Shown: positions 9,850 to 19,659, counted from the stretch's first letter. The stretch is 22,500 bases of DNA from Mesostigma viride (GCA_009746045.1 RPFO01001598.1:415001-437500), one strand, 5' to 3'. Notes: a model not told the origin generated them from the letters alone. Program-made: numbers and translations.

Positions 9850-10140
9850 TCACATGGCCGCGCTGAACCCGTTCTCGAATGCACGCGGGGCCGATCGACC
9901 GCCCAGGTGCTCGAAGTCCACCGCCCAGACCACCTCCCAGAGGACGAGCGATTCCGCTAGCGTCAGCTCGCGTCGGAAGGACACGAGGAGCACGCGGAAG
10001 GCGAACAGGCAGTCGTCGGCGTGGATGGACGTGATGTGGTTGAATAGGGGCACGTCGGCCGCGCGCAGGATGGAAGCGACGGCGTCCATCTGGCGGCGGA
10101 CGCCCATGCGGCCATCGATGCGGAGGTTGAAGCGTGCAAA
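9850..10140 (-). CDS. TBC-domain (Rab GTPase-activating protein) exon, C-terminal half of the domain
   Basis: Minus-strand exon starting at 10140 directly after an acceptor (GCTCCCAG, pyrimidine/CA-rich upstream). It encodes FARFNLRIDG, then SILRAADVPLFNHI, DDCLFAFRVLLVSFRRELT and LVLWEVVWA. This is the classic C-terminal half of the TBC fold (FxFRxLLvxFrRE...LWEVxWa), which in family members accelerates GTP hydrolysis by Rab proteins in membrane traffic. The catalytic arginine (IxxDxxR) and YxQ finger lie upstream in complete TBC domains. I could not find them on the minus strand to the right, where microsatellites and the dispersed block begin. The frame ends 20-odd codons after WEVVWA at a TGA (9850-9852), unless a donor such as GCG|GTGGAC is used. 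It may be part of a gene with large repeat-filled introns, or a truncated relic. Confidence 0.7.
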   Translation of the reverse strand, partial: FARFNLRIDGRMGVRRQMDAVASILRAADVPLFNHITSIHADDCLFAFRVLLVSFRRELTLAESLVLWEVVWAVDFEHLGGRSAPRAFENGFSAAM

Positions 10141-10151
10141 CTGGGAGCGTG

Positions 10152-10205
10152 TGTGTGTGTGTACGCGCGCGCATGTATGTATGTTTGTGAGTGCGTGCGT
10201 GCGTG
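10152..10205. repeat. GT/TATG-rich simple repeat in the intron before the TBC exon
   Basis: A gtgtgtgt run, a tatgtatg run and a gtgcgtgcgtgcg run lie next to the TBC acceptor. On the minus strand they form the CA-rich tract upstream of the splice site. Confidence 0.7.
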
Positions 10206-10689
10206 GAAGGGGGGCCACGGGGGGGCAGTCGGGGACGAGGGCAGGTGGGAAGGTGGCAGGCGGGGGTGGAAGGGGGTGGACGGGGGCGATCAGGGGGGGG
10301 CAGCGTGCAGCGCAGGTGGCAGGCGAGTAACGTCATTAGGGGAAATGGGCCGTAGTACTGGGTGTTCGGCAGGTGGGACATGGACAACCGAATGTCAGGC
10401 AACCAGAACATTGGCTGGGCACATTATCCAGTACACACATCGAGCATCTAGGAATGTCCTTGGCGGCGTGTCACCAGGGGGGGGTTAAGTGCCCGAGGCG
10501 AGAACATGGCAGGTGAGGGCATCCGTGCAGTGGAGGGGGCATCCGATACATCGTGGAGCGGAGGGGGCATCCATAATGTCACCAGTGGACGGAAGGAGCG
10601 GGGAGGAAAGACATAATGGCACGGGTGAAAATGCATCTGCACCAAGGGAAGGGACAGAAAAGACAGAAAATACAGAAACCGACGTGCTC

Positions 10690-10690
<1 letters not shown>
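10206..10690. other. G-rich low-complexity DNA, no gene recognised
   Basis: Purine-rich gggg-containing sequence with short overlapping open frames. I looked here on the minus strand for the missing N-terminal half of the TBC domain and found none of its motifs. Confidence 0.4.

Positions 10691-10736
<46 letters not shown>
10691..10736. repeat. poly-C tract, 46 nt
   Basis: An uninterrupted run of 46 C on the plus strand. It is the longest homopolymer in the window and lies 40 nt from a hexanucleotide microsatellite. Confidence 0.95.
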
Positions 10737-10776
10737 TACCCCGCAAACACAACACGGGAGCGCGCACACACTCGAA

Positions 10777-10886
10777 CGCACACGCACACGCACACGCACA
10801 CGCACACGCACACGCACACGCACACGCACACGCACACGCACACGCACACGCACACGCACACGCACACGCACACGCACACGCACACA
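10777..10886. repeat. (CGCACA)n hexanucleotide microsatellite
   Basis: About 18 near-perfect hexamers cgcaca, continuing into degenerate CA/CG repeats to about 10925. It is open in all frames on both strands and gives artificial Arg-Thr, His-Ala and Cys-Val repeat ORFs. Confidence 0.95.
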
Positions 10887-10925
10887 TGCACGTAGGCACA
10901 CACACACACGCACGCACACGCACAA

Positions 10926-11965
10926 AGGCACACACACCGAGAGATGGACACAAACTTAGAACAGACTCATGGCATTCAGCACACAGGCTGAGTATTGTGG
11001 GAAATGTCTGGGACCTTTTGATGGGGCCACGGAACGACGGTAAGTCCCGTGAGTTTAAAACCCAACCCCGTGCCTGTGGTGGGGCTCGCCTTGCCATGAG
11101 CAGGCCACGGGTGCCTGCCTAGAGTACACGAAACACGTCGTGTCTGGCAAATAGTGCGCGGTCGGGGCTAGATAGAAAATACAAGGGGCGACAACGAGGG
11201 GTTGATAGCAAGGGGGGGACGCCTAGGGGTGGTTACATGGGGGTGTTGACAAGGGGTAATGGTGTGTGGGGGGGGGGGGGGGGGGCTAACAAGGGGTAAT
11301 AACTAGAGATGATGGCAGGGGGTTAAATAAACAGTGATTTAAAAGGGACTATAGAAAGGGGAATAGTATGCTAGAACTGGCAAAATGCCGGAAACGGCCG
11401 TCAATTCACTTGGCAGATTTCCATCGTCGTGGTATGATGCCTGGCTCATAGTTGGTGACTTGCGTTCCACTGTCTCCCGCCCTCGACGACGGGGATGCGC
11501 ACGAGTCGCCTCGCTGAAGGCGTGCTATCTGAGCTGATGGCGTGCTGTCAGGGGCGCAACCGCACGAGGCCAACATGTTCAAACACTGCCGTGAATCAGG
11601 GACTGATTAGGAGCCCCCCAAACTCGGCAACGCGCCATACTTGTATTGTCCTCATAAACCCGTCTCGGCACGAGGGTTTTTGCAATAGCAATCCAAACGT
11701 ATCAAGCACGAAGCTCTTAGGAAAACGCACTGCTCGCTGAAACTGCAACTCGGGTCATCCGCAGTCATGGCTTCCTCTCTGGCAATCACGATGTGTGGTG
11801 AGTTTTTATGAGGTGAAACAGGGGTGAATAATATGGAATTCGGTCAGGCTGCCAGGTCTGCCACCACCAAAATCTCCGCCGTAATCTATGGCCTCGTTTA
11901 GCTGGACAGGGATTGTGCTGGACTGCCTTTTCCTCGAGCACCCACTCGCCACCACAGGGCTTGGG
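10926..11965. other. no recognisable gene; contains a G18 tract
   Basis: An 18-nt G run lies at 11268-11285, between two copies of acaaggggtaat-type sequence (11250 and 11289). A good donor-like sequence (ACGACG|GTAAGT near 11040, plus strand) occurs without a recognisable exon. The frame at 11495-11740 has no family features. Confidence 0.4.
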
Positions 11966-13070
11966 GCACTGTGGCAAGCAGTTCGTTACTCCTCTGTCGA
12001 CGAACAGGTTTGAACCGAAAAGCAGGCAGCTATGGTGGGTGTCGTTACTCACTGAAGCATTTGGACGAGCATTTTGCTACTGGCGTGTGCCACAACCATC
12101 GGGCAAACTTCCCTCTCCGGTAACGCCTCGAAGAAATACCAAACACACGTGAGTTACGTTCAAACACGCCAATGCAGCGCATGTTTACCACAAACCCGAT
12201 CGCATGATGCTTTCATGGCACTCGCTCGTCTACTCGTTACGACGGACTCGGTTTTGTCAATTACTTGCATCGTTGCCCAGTGTAGACGCGGTTGACTCGG
12301 ACCGTAAAGAAAATTGTTCAACGCCCGTTGTTCACGGTCGTCGACAAGGCCGGGTTGTACAACCCCTGCAGGCATTACAGATTCCGTACACCCGGCGGGG
12401 TCGATTGTGGATTCTGCCGTACCGTGCAGCGCGTCCTGCTTGGCTCCACCTGTACAGGAAGAGCCGACGTCGCCCACAGCGGCCCGGGCGACACGGCTGA
12501 CATTTGCACGCCGACAAAGATTGTTCAACGCCCGTTGTTCACGGTCGTCGACAAGGCCGGGTTGTACAACCCCTGCAGGCATTACAGATTCCGTACACCC
12601 GGCGGGGTCGATTGTGGATTCTGCCGTACCGTGCAGCGCGTCCTGCTTGGCTCCACCTGTACAGGAAGAGCCGACGTCGCCCACAGCGGCCCGGGCGACA
12701 CGGCTGACATTTGCACACCGACAAAGATTGTTCAACGCCGTTGTTCACGGTCGTCGACAAGGCCGGGTTGTACAACCCCTGCAGGCATTACAGATTCCGT
12801 ACACCCGGCGGGGTCGATTGTGGATTCTGCCGTACCGTGCAGCGCGTCCTGCTTGGCTCCACCTGCAGGAAGAGCCGACGTCGCCCACAGCGGCCCGGGC
12901 GACACGGCTGACATTTGCACGCCGACAAAGATTGTTCAACGCCCGTTGTTCACGGTCGTCGACAAGGCCGGGTTGTACAACCCCTGCAGGCATTACAGAT
13001 TCCGTACACCCGGCGGGGTCGATTGTGGATTCTGCCGTACCGTGCAGCGCGTCCTGCTTGGCTCGGAACG
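11966..13070. repeat. dispersed repeat block, copy 2 (347-nt leader + three units + 140-nt partial unit)
   Basis: The leader 11966-12312 is homologous to 5890-6236 with no net length change. Tandem units follow at 12313-12519 (207 nt), 12520-12726 (207 nt) and 12727-12930 (204 nt). A partial unit at 12931-13070 ends at ggctcggaacg as in copy 1. The units are nearly identical, so the array is young or homogenised. One plus-strand frame translates each unit to a 69-residue repeat containing KAGLYNPCRHYRF and GGVDCGFCRTVQR. Because 207 is a multiple of three, several frames stay open, so coding is not proven. Unit 3 carries a 1-nt and a 2-nt deletion that together restore the frame. Confidence 0.9.
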
Positions 13071-13670
13071 ACTTGCACAGGACAGCAGAGGACATTAGAA
13101 CTGGCCGGCGGCGGGCAGGGTAGACGCAGCGCATGTGTTGTGCTACGAGTACATTGCGCGGGGGGGGGGTGGCAAAGTAGGTCGTGGCTTGTGGGCGGTT
13201 CCGCTGGAGGCGATGGATTGCCAGCGCGCATGATCGGATAATCGAGAGACTTCGGCGGATTACTGAACTTAATCGCGTAGACAATCTTCCAACAAACGGG
13301 CAGGCAGCAGAGGCCAGCAGTCTGTGCACTATGTGCAATTGTGGCGCTATGCTGGTACCGTGTAGCAGGTGATTCGTCGCGGGCAACAAACGTGTGGTCG
13401 GATACTGCGTTGTGCTTCAATAGGTACAAAATGTCGGACGCCGTCGACGCGCGGGCGCGTTGGGAGGGGAAGCGCCGCCGCTGCGACGTTCGCGGAGGAC
13501 TACTTCAGAGACAGGGCAAGTGTGTCGAGTCGGGGACGTTGTTGTCGCTAGCGGGAGTGATGGGAGGGAAGTTGGGGGCCGCGCGGCATACCGTTGGGGA
13601 AGCGGGTGCGAAACCACGCGCCTGTTGCTGACGCGCTTGTATCTCGTCTCGCCGCTGCCTATGCTCGGGG
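13071..13670. other. unassigned upstream region of the four-exon gene
   Basis: It contains a G10 run near 13160. A segment ending ATFAEDYFRDR at 13515 is followed by GCAAGT, a possible GC-type donor. Joined to the acceptor ACGCAG at 13682 it would be in frame with the downstream gene, so an extra 5' exon is possible. That frame has no ATG in its open stretch, so yet another exon would be needed. Confidence 0.35.
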
Positions 13671-16309
13671 ATGGTAACGCAGGTACCGCTGTTCGAAAAA
13701 CCGTTGGACTTCTCCAACGCGGCCAAATACTTCTTCCCAGTGCACAGCGACCCCTGGAAGAAGCTGGCGTGTATCGAACACATGCAACAGGAGCTCGGCA
13801 AGTGGAGACAGGCGAACCCGGCGTCGTGGACCAGCATGTACATGGTCGACGGGGAGGAGGGCGGGGGGCGGTCTCGGAAGAGGAGGCTGCAGGGCACCCG
13901 AGCGGTGAGTCGTCGTTGATGGCGCTGTTGATGGACGGGGACGGGTGCATGCAATGCCCCCCCAACACCCAGCACCCGGGTTACGAGCACAATAGTAAGC
14001 TAGACTTCACCGACCTTGCCACGGTATGCTTGCTATCGCTCGTGCCCCCCCCCCTCGCTGACGCGTGTTTCGTCAAACGTGGACACCCGCATGTGCCGCG
14101 CAGTTGGGGCGCCTGAATAGGCTACGCACCTACTGGGACCAGAAGTGTGCGACCGCAGAGGTGGAACTGGCGCGAAGAGGTCAACCGGCGGAACAGCGTT
14201 TACCGGGTGAGGCGTGCATGCTCAAGCCGCGGAGGTGTGCGCGGGGCAGCCCGCGCAGGGTGGGCAGGCCGACGTACGGGACACGTCGTGCCGCCACCGC
14301 CATCGATTGTCGCGAAGGCAGTCGGCATGCTGGAGGCGGCGTGTGCCTCCGTCCCATGGCTGGCGGCCGCCGACGAGGGAGTAGCGCACGTGGAGGGGTG
14401 GTTCAGAGAGGACAGCCCTGCCTCCATCGAACTCGTGCAGGCAAAGGCCCTGTCCCTGGCGGAACAAGCGCTGCGGGAGGCGTCGCGCGGCCTCCGCGGC
14501 CACCGCGCGGCGAGGGGCACCGCGGTGAGTAGCCTTGTAGTCAGCGTGTGACGGATGACCCGGATGTGTACATGCTGCTGCCCTTCCCCGTGCGACTTGC
14601 GTTCATAGGATCCCCTGACTGACACTGCCGTCCCTGCGTCGTTCCGAACTCGCCATGTACAGGGTGCCCTCCTGGCTCTGCCTGCCCCGTCCACCCCCCG
14701 TGTGGGCTCGTCGGGGGACGCGAGCGGCGACTCGCGTGTTGAGGGGGGTTTGGAGGGCGACCGAGGCGACGTGCACGGGGAGGGCGCGGACAGCGTCGCG
14801 GGGAGGGTGGCGACCGCGCCAGCCGGCGGCGAGGGGATGCCCACGGGGGTCCCCGCAGACGGAGACGGCGAGGGCGCGGCCGGCGTCGCGGGGCGGGCGG
14901 CGACCGCGCCGGCAGCGGATGTGGAGACGGCGTGCGAGGGCGGGGACGGGCGCGGAGAGGGTTCAGCGGACGGCACGCGGCGGGCGGGTGTGGTGGGCGG
15001 GCGCGGCGATGCGGTGCGGGTCGCAGACATGGCACAGTCGGAAGGGGATATGGCGGCCGCCGCAGGTGACGGCGATGGCGGCAGTTACGGGCCTGGCTGT
15101 GACCACTCAATCAGCGACGGGCCCCTGGCCAGTCCGCGGTCGCCCGGCTACCCAGATAGCCCGCACGGCACGGGGGGGCGCGGTCGCGGGGAGGGGGCGG
15201 CCGGCGAGGGGGGGGGGGCTTCCCCGCACGAGCAAGCCGGAACCGCGCCGTTCACCCCCGTGTCCGTGCAGTCCAGCACGGATTCCGACGTCTCCTTTGT
15301 GGGGTGCGACGATTGCCCCCGTTTCGACGCGATCCTGGCTGATCGGGGTGGCCGACCACTGGGACCCATCACCGAGCCCTTGACCAGACATAAGAGCATC
15401 GACACCTGGGTTAACGTGGCAGTCGGCGTAGTAGTCGCCCTGCTGAGCTCTTGCCAGCTCGACGGCGCACCGGGCCTGCAGTGGCTGCACGCCACGGAGT
15501 ATGGGGGGCGCAAGCACGGCGCCGGCTGCCGGGTCGGCCTGCGTCTTCTGCAGTGCATATGCGCGCTTGCGGACCCACGGATGACGATTAAGGCTCGCGA
15601 CGAGACGAGGGACGAGCTCCGCGCTGCCTTGCAAGCCCAAGGCCGTCTCGACCCCGAGGGAGGCGAAGGCAAGGAGAGCCCGGAGGACGCCCTCAGGTTG
15701 CTCATGCGCCACGTGCAGGGGTGCCACGTCCGCGGGAGTTTACGGTGTTGGTCGCTGGGCAGCTCTCGGCGGGTGGGCGCCCCCTTTGCTATGGGAGTCT
15801 CCGACGGCGCTCCGCGCGACGTCGGAGACCGCATACGGTACGTGTGCTCGCGGCGAATTGGTCGGCACGGCGGCCACCTGGCCAACGGCACCTATGCAAA
15901 CTGCTACATGGAGCACGTGTTCGACGGGAAGCCCGCCTGGGTGCTGTGCGCCGACATCCGCGAGTACGATGGACCGGGTGTGCCGGCGGAGTTGGATGTG
16001 CGGGCCAAGCTGCGCGGGCAGGGGTTGGACGGACAGACCACGGTGCACACGCTCACCCTCCGTCTGTGCGTGCTCTACAGGCGCACGAGGAGGCGAGACC
16101 ACTTCACGGTGCTCCAGCCGGCCGACCCAGCCGTGTGGGACGGGGAGTGGGTAGAGGTGGACGGGCTGCTGGCAGATTACGGGGAGCAGGGGGGCAGAAG
16201 CCGGGTGCGCCCCGTTGGGACCCTGGCCACGCTCCTGCCCGTGGTGGCCGGGGACGCCCGCGGCGTGGGTTACAAGGTGGTCCGGTGTGTTCCGGACGCC
16301 GCAGCCTAG
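13671..16309 (+). CDS. four-exon gene; C-terminal domain weakly like a ubiquitin-specific protease
   Basis: Exons: 13671-13904, 14104-14206, 14259-14524 and 14663-16309. Their sum is 2250 nt, 749 codons plus TAG. Donors are GCG|GTGAGT, CCGG|GTGAGG and GCG|GTGAGT; acceptors are GCGCAG, GCGCAG and TGTACAG. All phases agree. Residues 1-200 look helical and charged (HMQQELGKWRQ, LNRLRTYWDQKCATAEVELA, VQAKALSLAEQALREA). About 202-410 is a Gly/Ala/Asp/Glu-rich low-complexity linker. From about 440 a compact domain follows with three stretches in the order of USP peptidase boxes: SIDTWVNVAVGVVVALLSS (about 446, Cys-box position but no Cys), SPEDALRLLMRHV (about 540, like QxDAxexL) and RRDHFTVL...WVEVDGL (about 680, like GHYxxy...W). 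If the resemblance is real, the catalytic cysteine is missing and the protein may bind ubiquitin-like partners without cleaving. The start is the first good in-frame ATG (gggATGG); 5' exons may exist. The gene structure is well supported, the family is not. Confidence 0.65.
14207..14267 (+). other. very short intron with tandem acceptors
   Basis: Donor CCGG|GTGAGG. Two CAG acceptors end at 14258 and 14267, nine bases apart, and both keep the frame. The intron would be 52 or 61 nt, and use of either adds or removes three residues. Confidence 0.45.
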
Positions 16310-16632
16310 GGAGCGTCCGCGCCACCTCAACTTAAACGGAGGCGCATGGGGTGCCACCGTCCGGGCGCGCCAGCAGCTGTCGCGTGTCGGTTGCTCGGAC
16401 ACCCTGGGTATCGGCGGGGCACCGTGGACGCGTGGCATCCGTGCGGCGTGCAGGCCTCGATGCCGGCCTCTGTTGGGTCGTATGTTGCATAACTGGGATG
16501 AGACCCTGGGTAGCGCTTGTCGCCAATATGTCACCACACCGGGCCGTAACCCGGCGGGCCCGCTGGGGCGAGTGTGCTCGGAACAGGTGCCATGCCCTGC
16601 GCTTGCGTTGTGCATTCGGTACTCGTTGCGTG
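16310..16632. other. 3' flank of the four-exon gene
   Basis: Presumed 3' untranslated and intergenic sequence. Neither TGTAA nor AATAAA is obvious close to the stop codon. Open frames here are short and unrecognised. Confidence 0.35.
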
Positions 16633-16697
16633 TCCCCCCCTCCCCCCCCCCCCCCCCCCTCCCTCCCCCCCCCTCCCTCCCTCCCTCCCTCCCTCTC
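16633..16697. repeat. C/T-rich tract (poly-C and ccct repeats)
   Basis: A pyrimidine-only tract of C runs interrupted by T, turning into regular ccct tetranucleotides. Possible H-DNA or slippage site. Confidence 0.9.
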
Positions 16698-17500
16698 ACA
16701 TTGTGGCCAGGTCAGACTATGCCGCCCTGGCTGGCCAAGCCGCCGGGGGCAACACCAAGCACACGGATAATGCCAAGGAGACAACAATGGACAGTGCGGA
16801 TAATATCTAGCATGGATAATATGTCTGGTCTGGCAATGGAGGGTTTGTCTGCTCTCAATAGCATACATACTAGTTGTATATAGGTTTATAGTGGGGCGTT
16901 TGCTATGGTATGATTTATTTCACTCTGCCGTAAGTAATATAATTTGTAGAATACGTATCATGCAATTGCTTCATGATAACTACTGGGGACATGCCAGGTC
17001 AATAATTGATGCCCATATAACAAAATACGCAATTACCCGAGGTGGGACCGTCTGCACCCATCCATCCGTCCACCGGGGTTGATGCTCCGCGACTTCCCAA
17101 CGGGAGCACGAGTCTAATTAATCAATAAACTAGTCGATTAACGAGCGCATATCGGGGAGACAACCAGCGCAGGCCAGGAATCGGGAGAATCCGGACCATG
17201 GTAGCTCGTGCATGCGGTTATATTGTCCCCGTGCTCGAGTCGTTCATGATGATGAATATGAATGGTGATCAATGGAAACGTGTATCCTTGTGCGTTGAAA
17301 TTATGGCTGTCTTACGTGTGGGGCGACTAGGTGACCTACACGGCGGGGCCGGAAACAGCTTGCCTGATCAGGGCGCGTGTCTCGAGTCTATCTGGCCGGG
17401 AGTGTCTAGTGGTGATCGAGCACCATTGCTGCGATCGCTCTCCTGGCACCATTTACGAGGAAATACCCGCAGATGGAAAACCGCTGAAAAGGTCTAGCTA
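16698..17500. other. AT-richer stretch without a recognised gene
   Basis: The composition changes markedly from the GC-rich gene upstream (ataatatctagc, attaatcaataaac). A plus-strand frame of 99 codons from the ATG at 17198 (accATGG context) contains MVARACGYIVPVLESFMMMN but has no family match. It may be chance or part of a decayed element next to the reverse-transcriptase relic. Confidence 0.3.
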
Positions 17501-18720
17501 GTCAGTCATCACGTTAGCCATGCCATGATTCAAAACGTCCAAGAACTGCACACGGTGCAAAGGTAAAAAGCCGCAGGACAGCACTTTCAAAATGTGCGGC
17601 GGGAACCAAAAGCCCGCGCATGCCAGAAAAGATCGTGTTGCTGCAGCGACGAGCCGACGTGAACAACGAATCCAGTGCCAAGCCTCGGAACGGCCGCAAA
17701 GGAGATCTGGCACCACAGGGTTCGGATGTGCGGAGATACTGCGCGATCCAGCCGGTTTGTAGAGCGTGTGCCAATGGGCATCACCGAGCAGACGTGGGTG
17801 ACGTTGCAAAAAACACCGGACTTGACGGAGCATAGCGTCTCGGCCATAGTCTTTGACCAACAAACGACGCAAGCGGTCCATAAGAGTCGCGATGAAATGG
17901 ACACGGTAAGAACAAACATGGGGAAAACGATGCGACTGACTAAGCACAACCCCGTGTTATGCTGCGTGGGAAAGGAGGCCGTGAATATCGGGGTAACGAA
18001 GAAAAGGAATTTGCCGGTATTCGGGGCTTATCATAGACAGCCCTTCTCGCCGTGGGTAATGCCAAGATCGAGGTAATTGCAATGAGTATCCTCTGACACG
18101 AGCTTTAATGTGAGGGCTATCTGGGTAGATGCCAGGCAGACCAGCGGTGATATACAAATAAACGGGTTGTGAAACCAGGGTTGCCGAAAGCGATGACATC
18201 GTCAATGTATCGGCACGTGTGGATAAAACGCCGGATGAGAACATCGTCGTTTGAGGCAATGAGATTCTCCGTGAAGGCAAGCGCACGAGCGTATATCTAG
18301 AGGTCTGCAAGGAGCCCGGCACAGTTGGTGTCCATAGGGATGCCGATACCTTGGTGGTATACGTTGCCCGCAAGGCAAATGAATGTGTTATCAACAGGAT
18401 AAGAGATCCAAGGAACAAGGTCAACCTTCGTGATCATATAATTATAACCATCCCGCACGATAGCACCTGCCGCGATCCCTGAGAGCCACGTTGCCGTGGG
18501 CTTGGTCTGAGAAACACGCACGTGCAGGTGGTTGCGCCCTTCAGGCATACGTGCATAAAGACGTGTCAGGAGGCTATCTGAATGGGCCTTCAAATCGTAA
18601 AAATCTAGTGTGGTATGTAGAGTGGTGAAATCATAGGTGGACAGGGGCATAGGTATACGCATCTCCGCGGCTGTCACGAGCGAGCGAGTATAATTACTAA
18701 CTGCAGGGTATAGTAACCCA
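17500..18720 (-). pseudogene. broken Penelope-like reverse transcriptase
   Basis: Minus-strand relic of a retroelement RT core. In order it shows LSTYDFTTLHTTL (motif A with its Asp, about 18640), HQGIGIPMDTNCAGLLADL (motif B, about 18320), CRYIDDV (motif C, YxDD, about 18210), a segment ending EYRQIPFLRYPDIHG (about 17980) and a thumb-like stretch RLRRLLVKDYGRDAMLRQV (about 17850). The GIPMGTNCAPLLADL-type motif B and the FPFxxFP-type segment are typical of Penelope-like elements. A TAG follows LLADL at 18298-18300. The frame changes again just after motif C and before the thumb, so no intact enzyme is encoded. Nothing upstream of motif A and no GIY-YIG endonuclease were seen. It is a truncated, dead copy. 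The cDNA-synthesis role of the family in element copying is established knowledge; assignment to a named lineage would need a tree. Confidence 0.8.
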
Positions 18721-18769
18721 CGTAGATATAAACACAGGTGACGCTAGCAAGCGACAACACGACAAAACA

Positions 18770-19305
18770 GCTATACAGCCGGCATCAGGACACCCGATCC
18801 ACGTCGCGGCACGACGAAACCCTCCTCATACGTGAGCTGCGCCGCGACGTCGGCCCGTGTGCGGCGGAGAAACACGTCAGCCATAGCCCGGGTCTTCGCC
18901 TTTGTGGCGTGCCACGTCCGAGTAGCCCGGGTAATCGCGACCGACAGGGCGTGGCCGCCAATAGGATGTCCAGGTCTGCGACGACCAAGTGGCCCGTTGG
19001 CCCTCCATGTCCAGGTTGTCCGGCCGGAGCCGGCAGCACTCATGAAAGAAGTAGTTGGCGGTCGGGGTCCCTGCGGCCCCGAACTCCTCGTATACAAAAG
19101 GCACTGTACGGTGGTGCGCCACGCCCCCATACGACTGTTGATTGGCCCGCTCAGCCCGATCCGCGGTATAGCCCGCCGCATGGGGTGCACCAACCACGTG
19201 GCCAAGAGCCAAGCGGCGGGCCACAGAAACGTCAACGAGCAATTGCCGGCCGCCTCCCTCGAATCCCAGAACCACCGTGTCGGGTCTGTGGTTAGGGGGG
19301 GGTAG
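18770..19305 (-). pseudogene. decayed C-terminal endonuclease-like domain of a non-LTR retrotransposon
   Basis: The minus strand reads RPDTVVLGFEGGGRQLLVDVSVA (19293-19225 region), then AGYTADRAERANQQSYGG, TVPFVYEEFGAAG and ANYFFHECCRLRP. The pattern RPDvvv...DVSV, an AE..K-like helix and PfVyEtfGxxG is the conserved tail found after the reverse transcriptase in many algal and protist LINE-type elements, where it resembles a restriction-like nuclease core (family knowledge, from memory). The frame stops at 18877. The expected continuation (HALSVAITRATR..., like the usual LSVAiqRGNA end) lies in another minus frame down to 18771, so there is at least one frameshift. No RT domain of this element was found upstream. 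It is a truncated relic, separate from the Penelope-like fragment beside it. Confidence 0.65.
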
Positions 19306-19636
19306 AAAGCCGTGCCGGTGCGCGTGACCCTTGCTTCACGACCGTGTGAAGCGCAGAGCCCGGGGGGGGTATGCCCCCGTCAATGCTTGCCTCGCCTCGC
19401 ACGGCCCCTACAAGGCCTCGCCCTCGCTCCCATCCCGTTTGTACAGAGCGCGCGCATCGGTTGTCGCTTGGTTGCGCGGCATTGGGTCGTGACGGCACCC
19501 TCGGGGCTCGCAGAGACGTCCGCTCCTTGGAGCCTTGTGACCTGGAAACGGGTGGGCAAGGCGTGACGCGGTGGGCGGGCATCAGACAAAGGGTCGCGGT
19601 CAGGGGCATCCCAGGAAGTCGAGGCACTACAACCAA
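19306..19636. other. no recognised gene
   Basis: GC-rich sequence with open frames on both strands. I looked for the missing upstream domains of the non-LTR element on the minus strand and found no motif I could name. Confidence 0.35.
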
Positions 19637-19659
19637 CCCCCCCCCCCCCCCCCCCCCCC
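19637..19659. repeat. poly-C tract (C23)
   Basis: An uninterrupted run of 23 C on the plus strand. Confidence 0.95.

Noticed and set aside
10485-11122. Arg-Thr, His-Ala, Val-Arg and Cys-Val repeat ORFs on both strands
   Set aside because: They are produced entirely by the (CGCACA)n microsatellite and the poly-C tract.
12313-13070. CRISPR array
   Set aside because: Units are 204-207 nt, contiguous and without distinct spacers, in eukaryotic-type DNA.
12160-13389. Minus-strand ORFs across the 207-nt repeats as a repeat protein
   Set aside because: All frames are open because the period is a multiple of three and lacks stops; nothing favours the minus strand.
13460-14116. Long plus-strand frame of 218 codons
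   Set aside because: It overlaps exon 1 of the four-exon gene in another frame and runs through its splice sites; no motifs.
14200-16699. Long minus-strand ORFs opposite the four-exon gene
   Set aside because: GC-rich antisense shadows: Arg/Pro/Ala-rich, with no motifs. The plus strand has phase-consistent exons and canonical splice sites.
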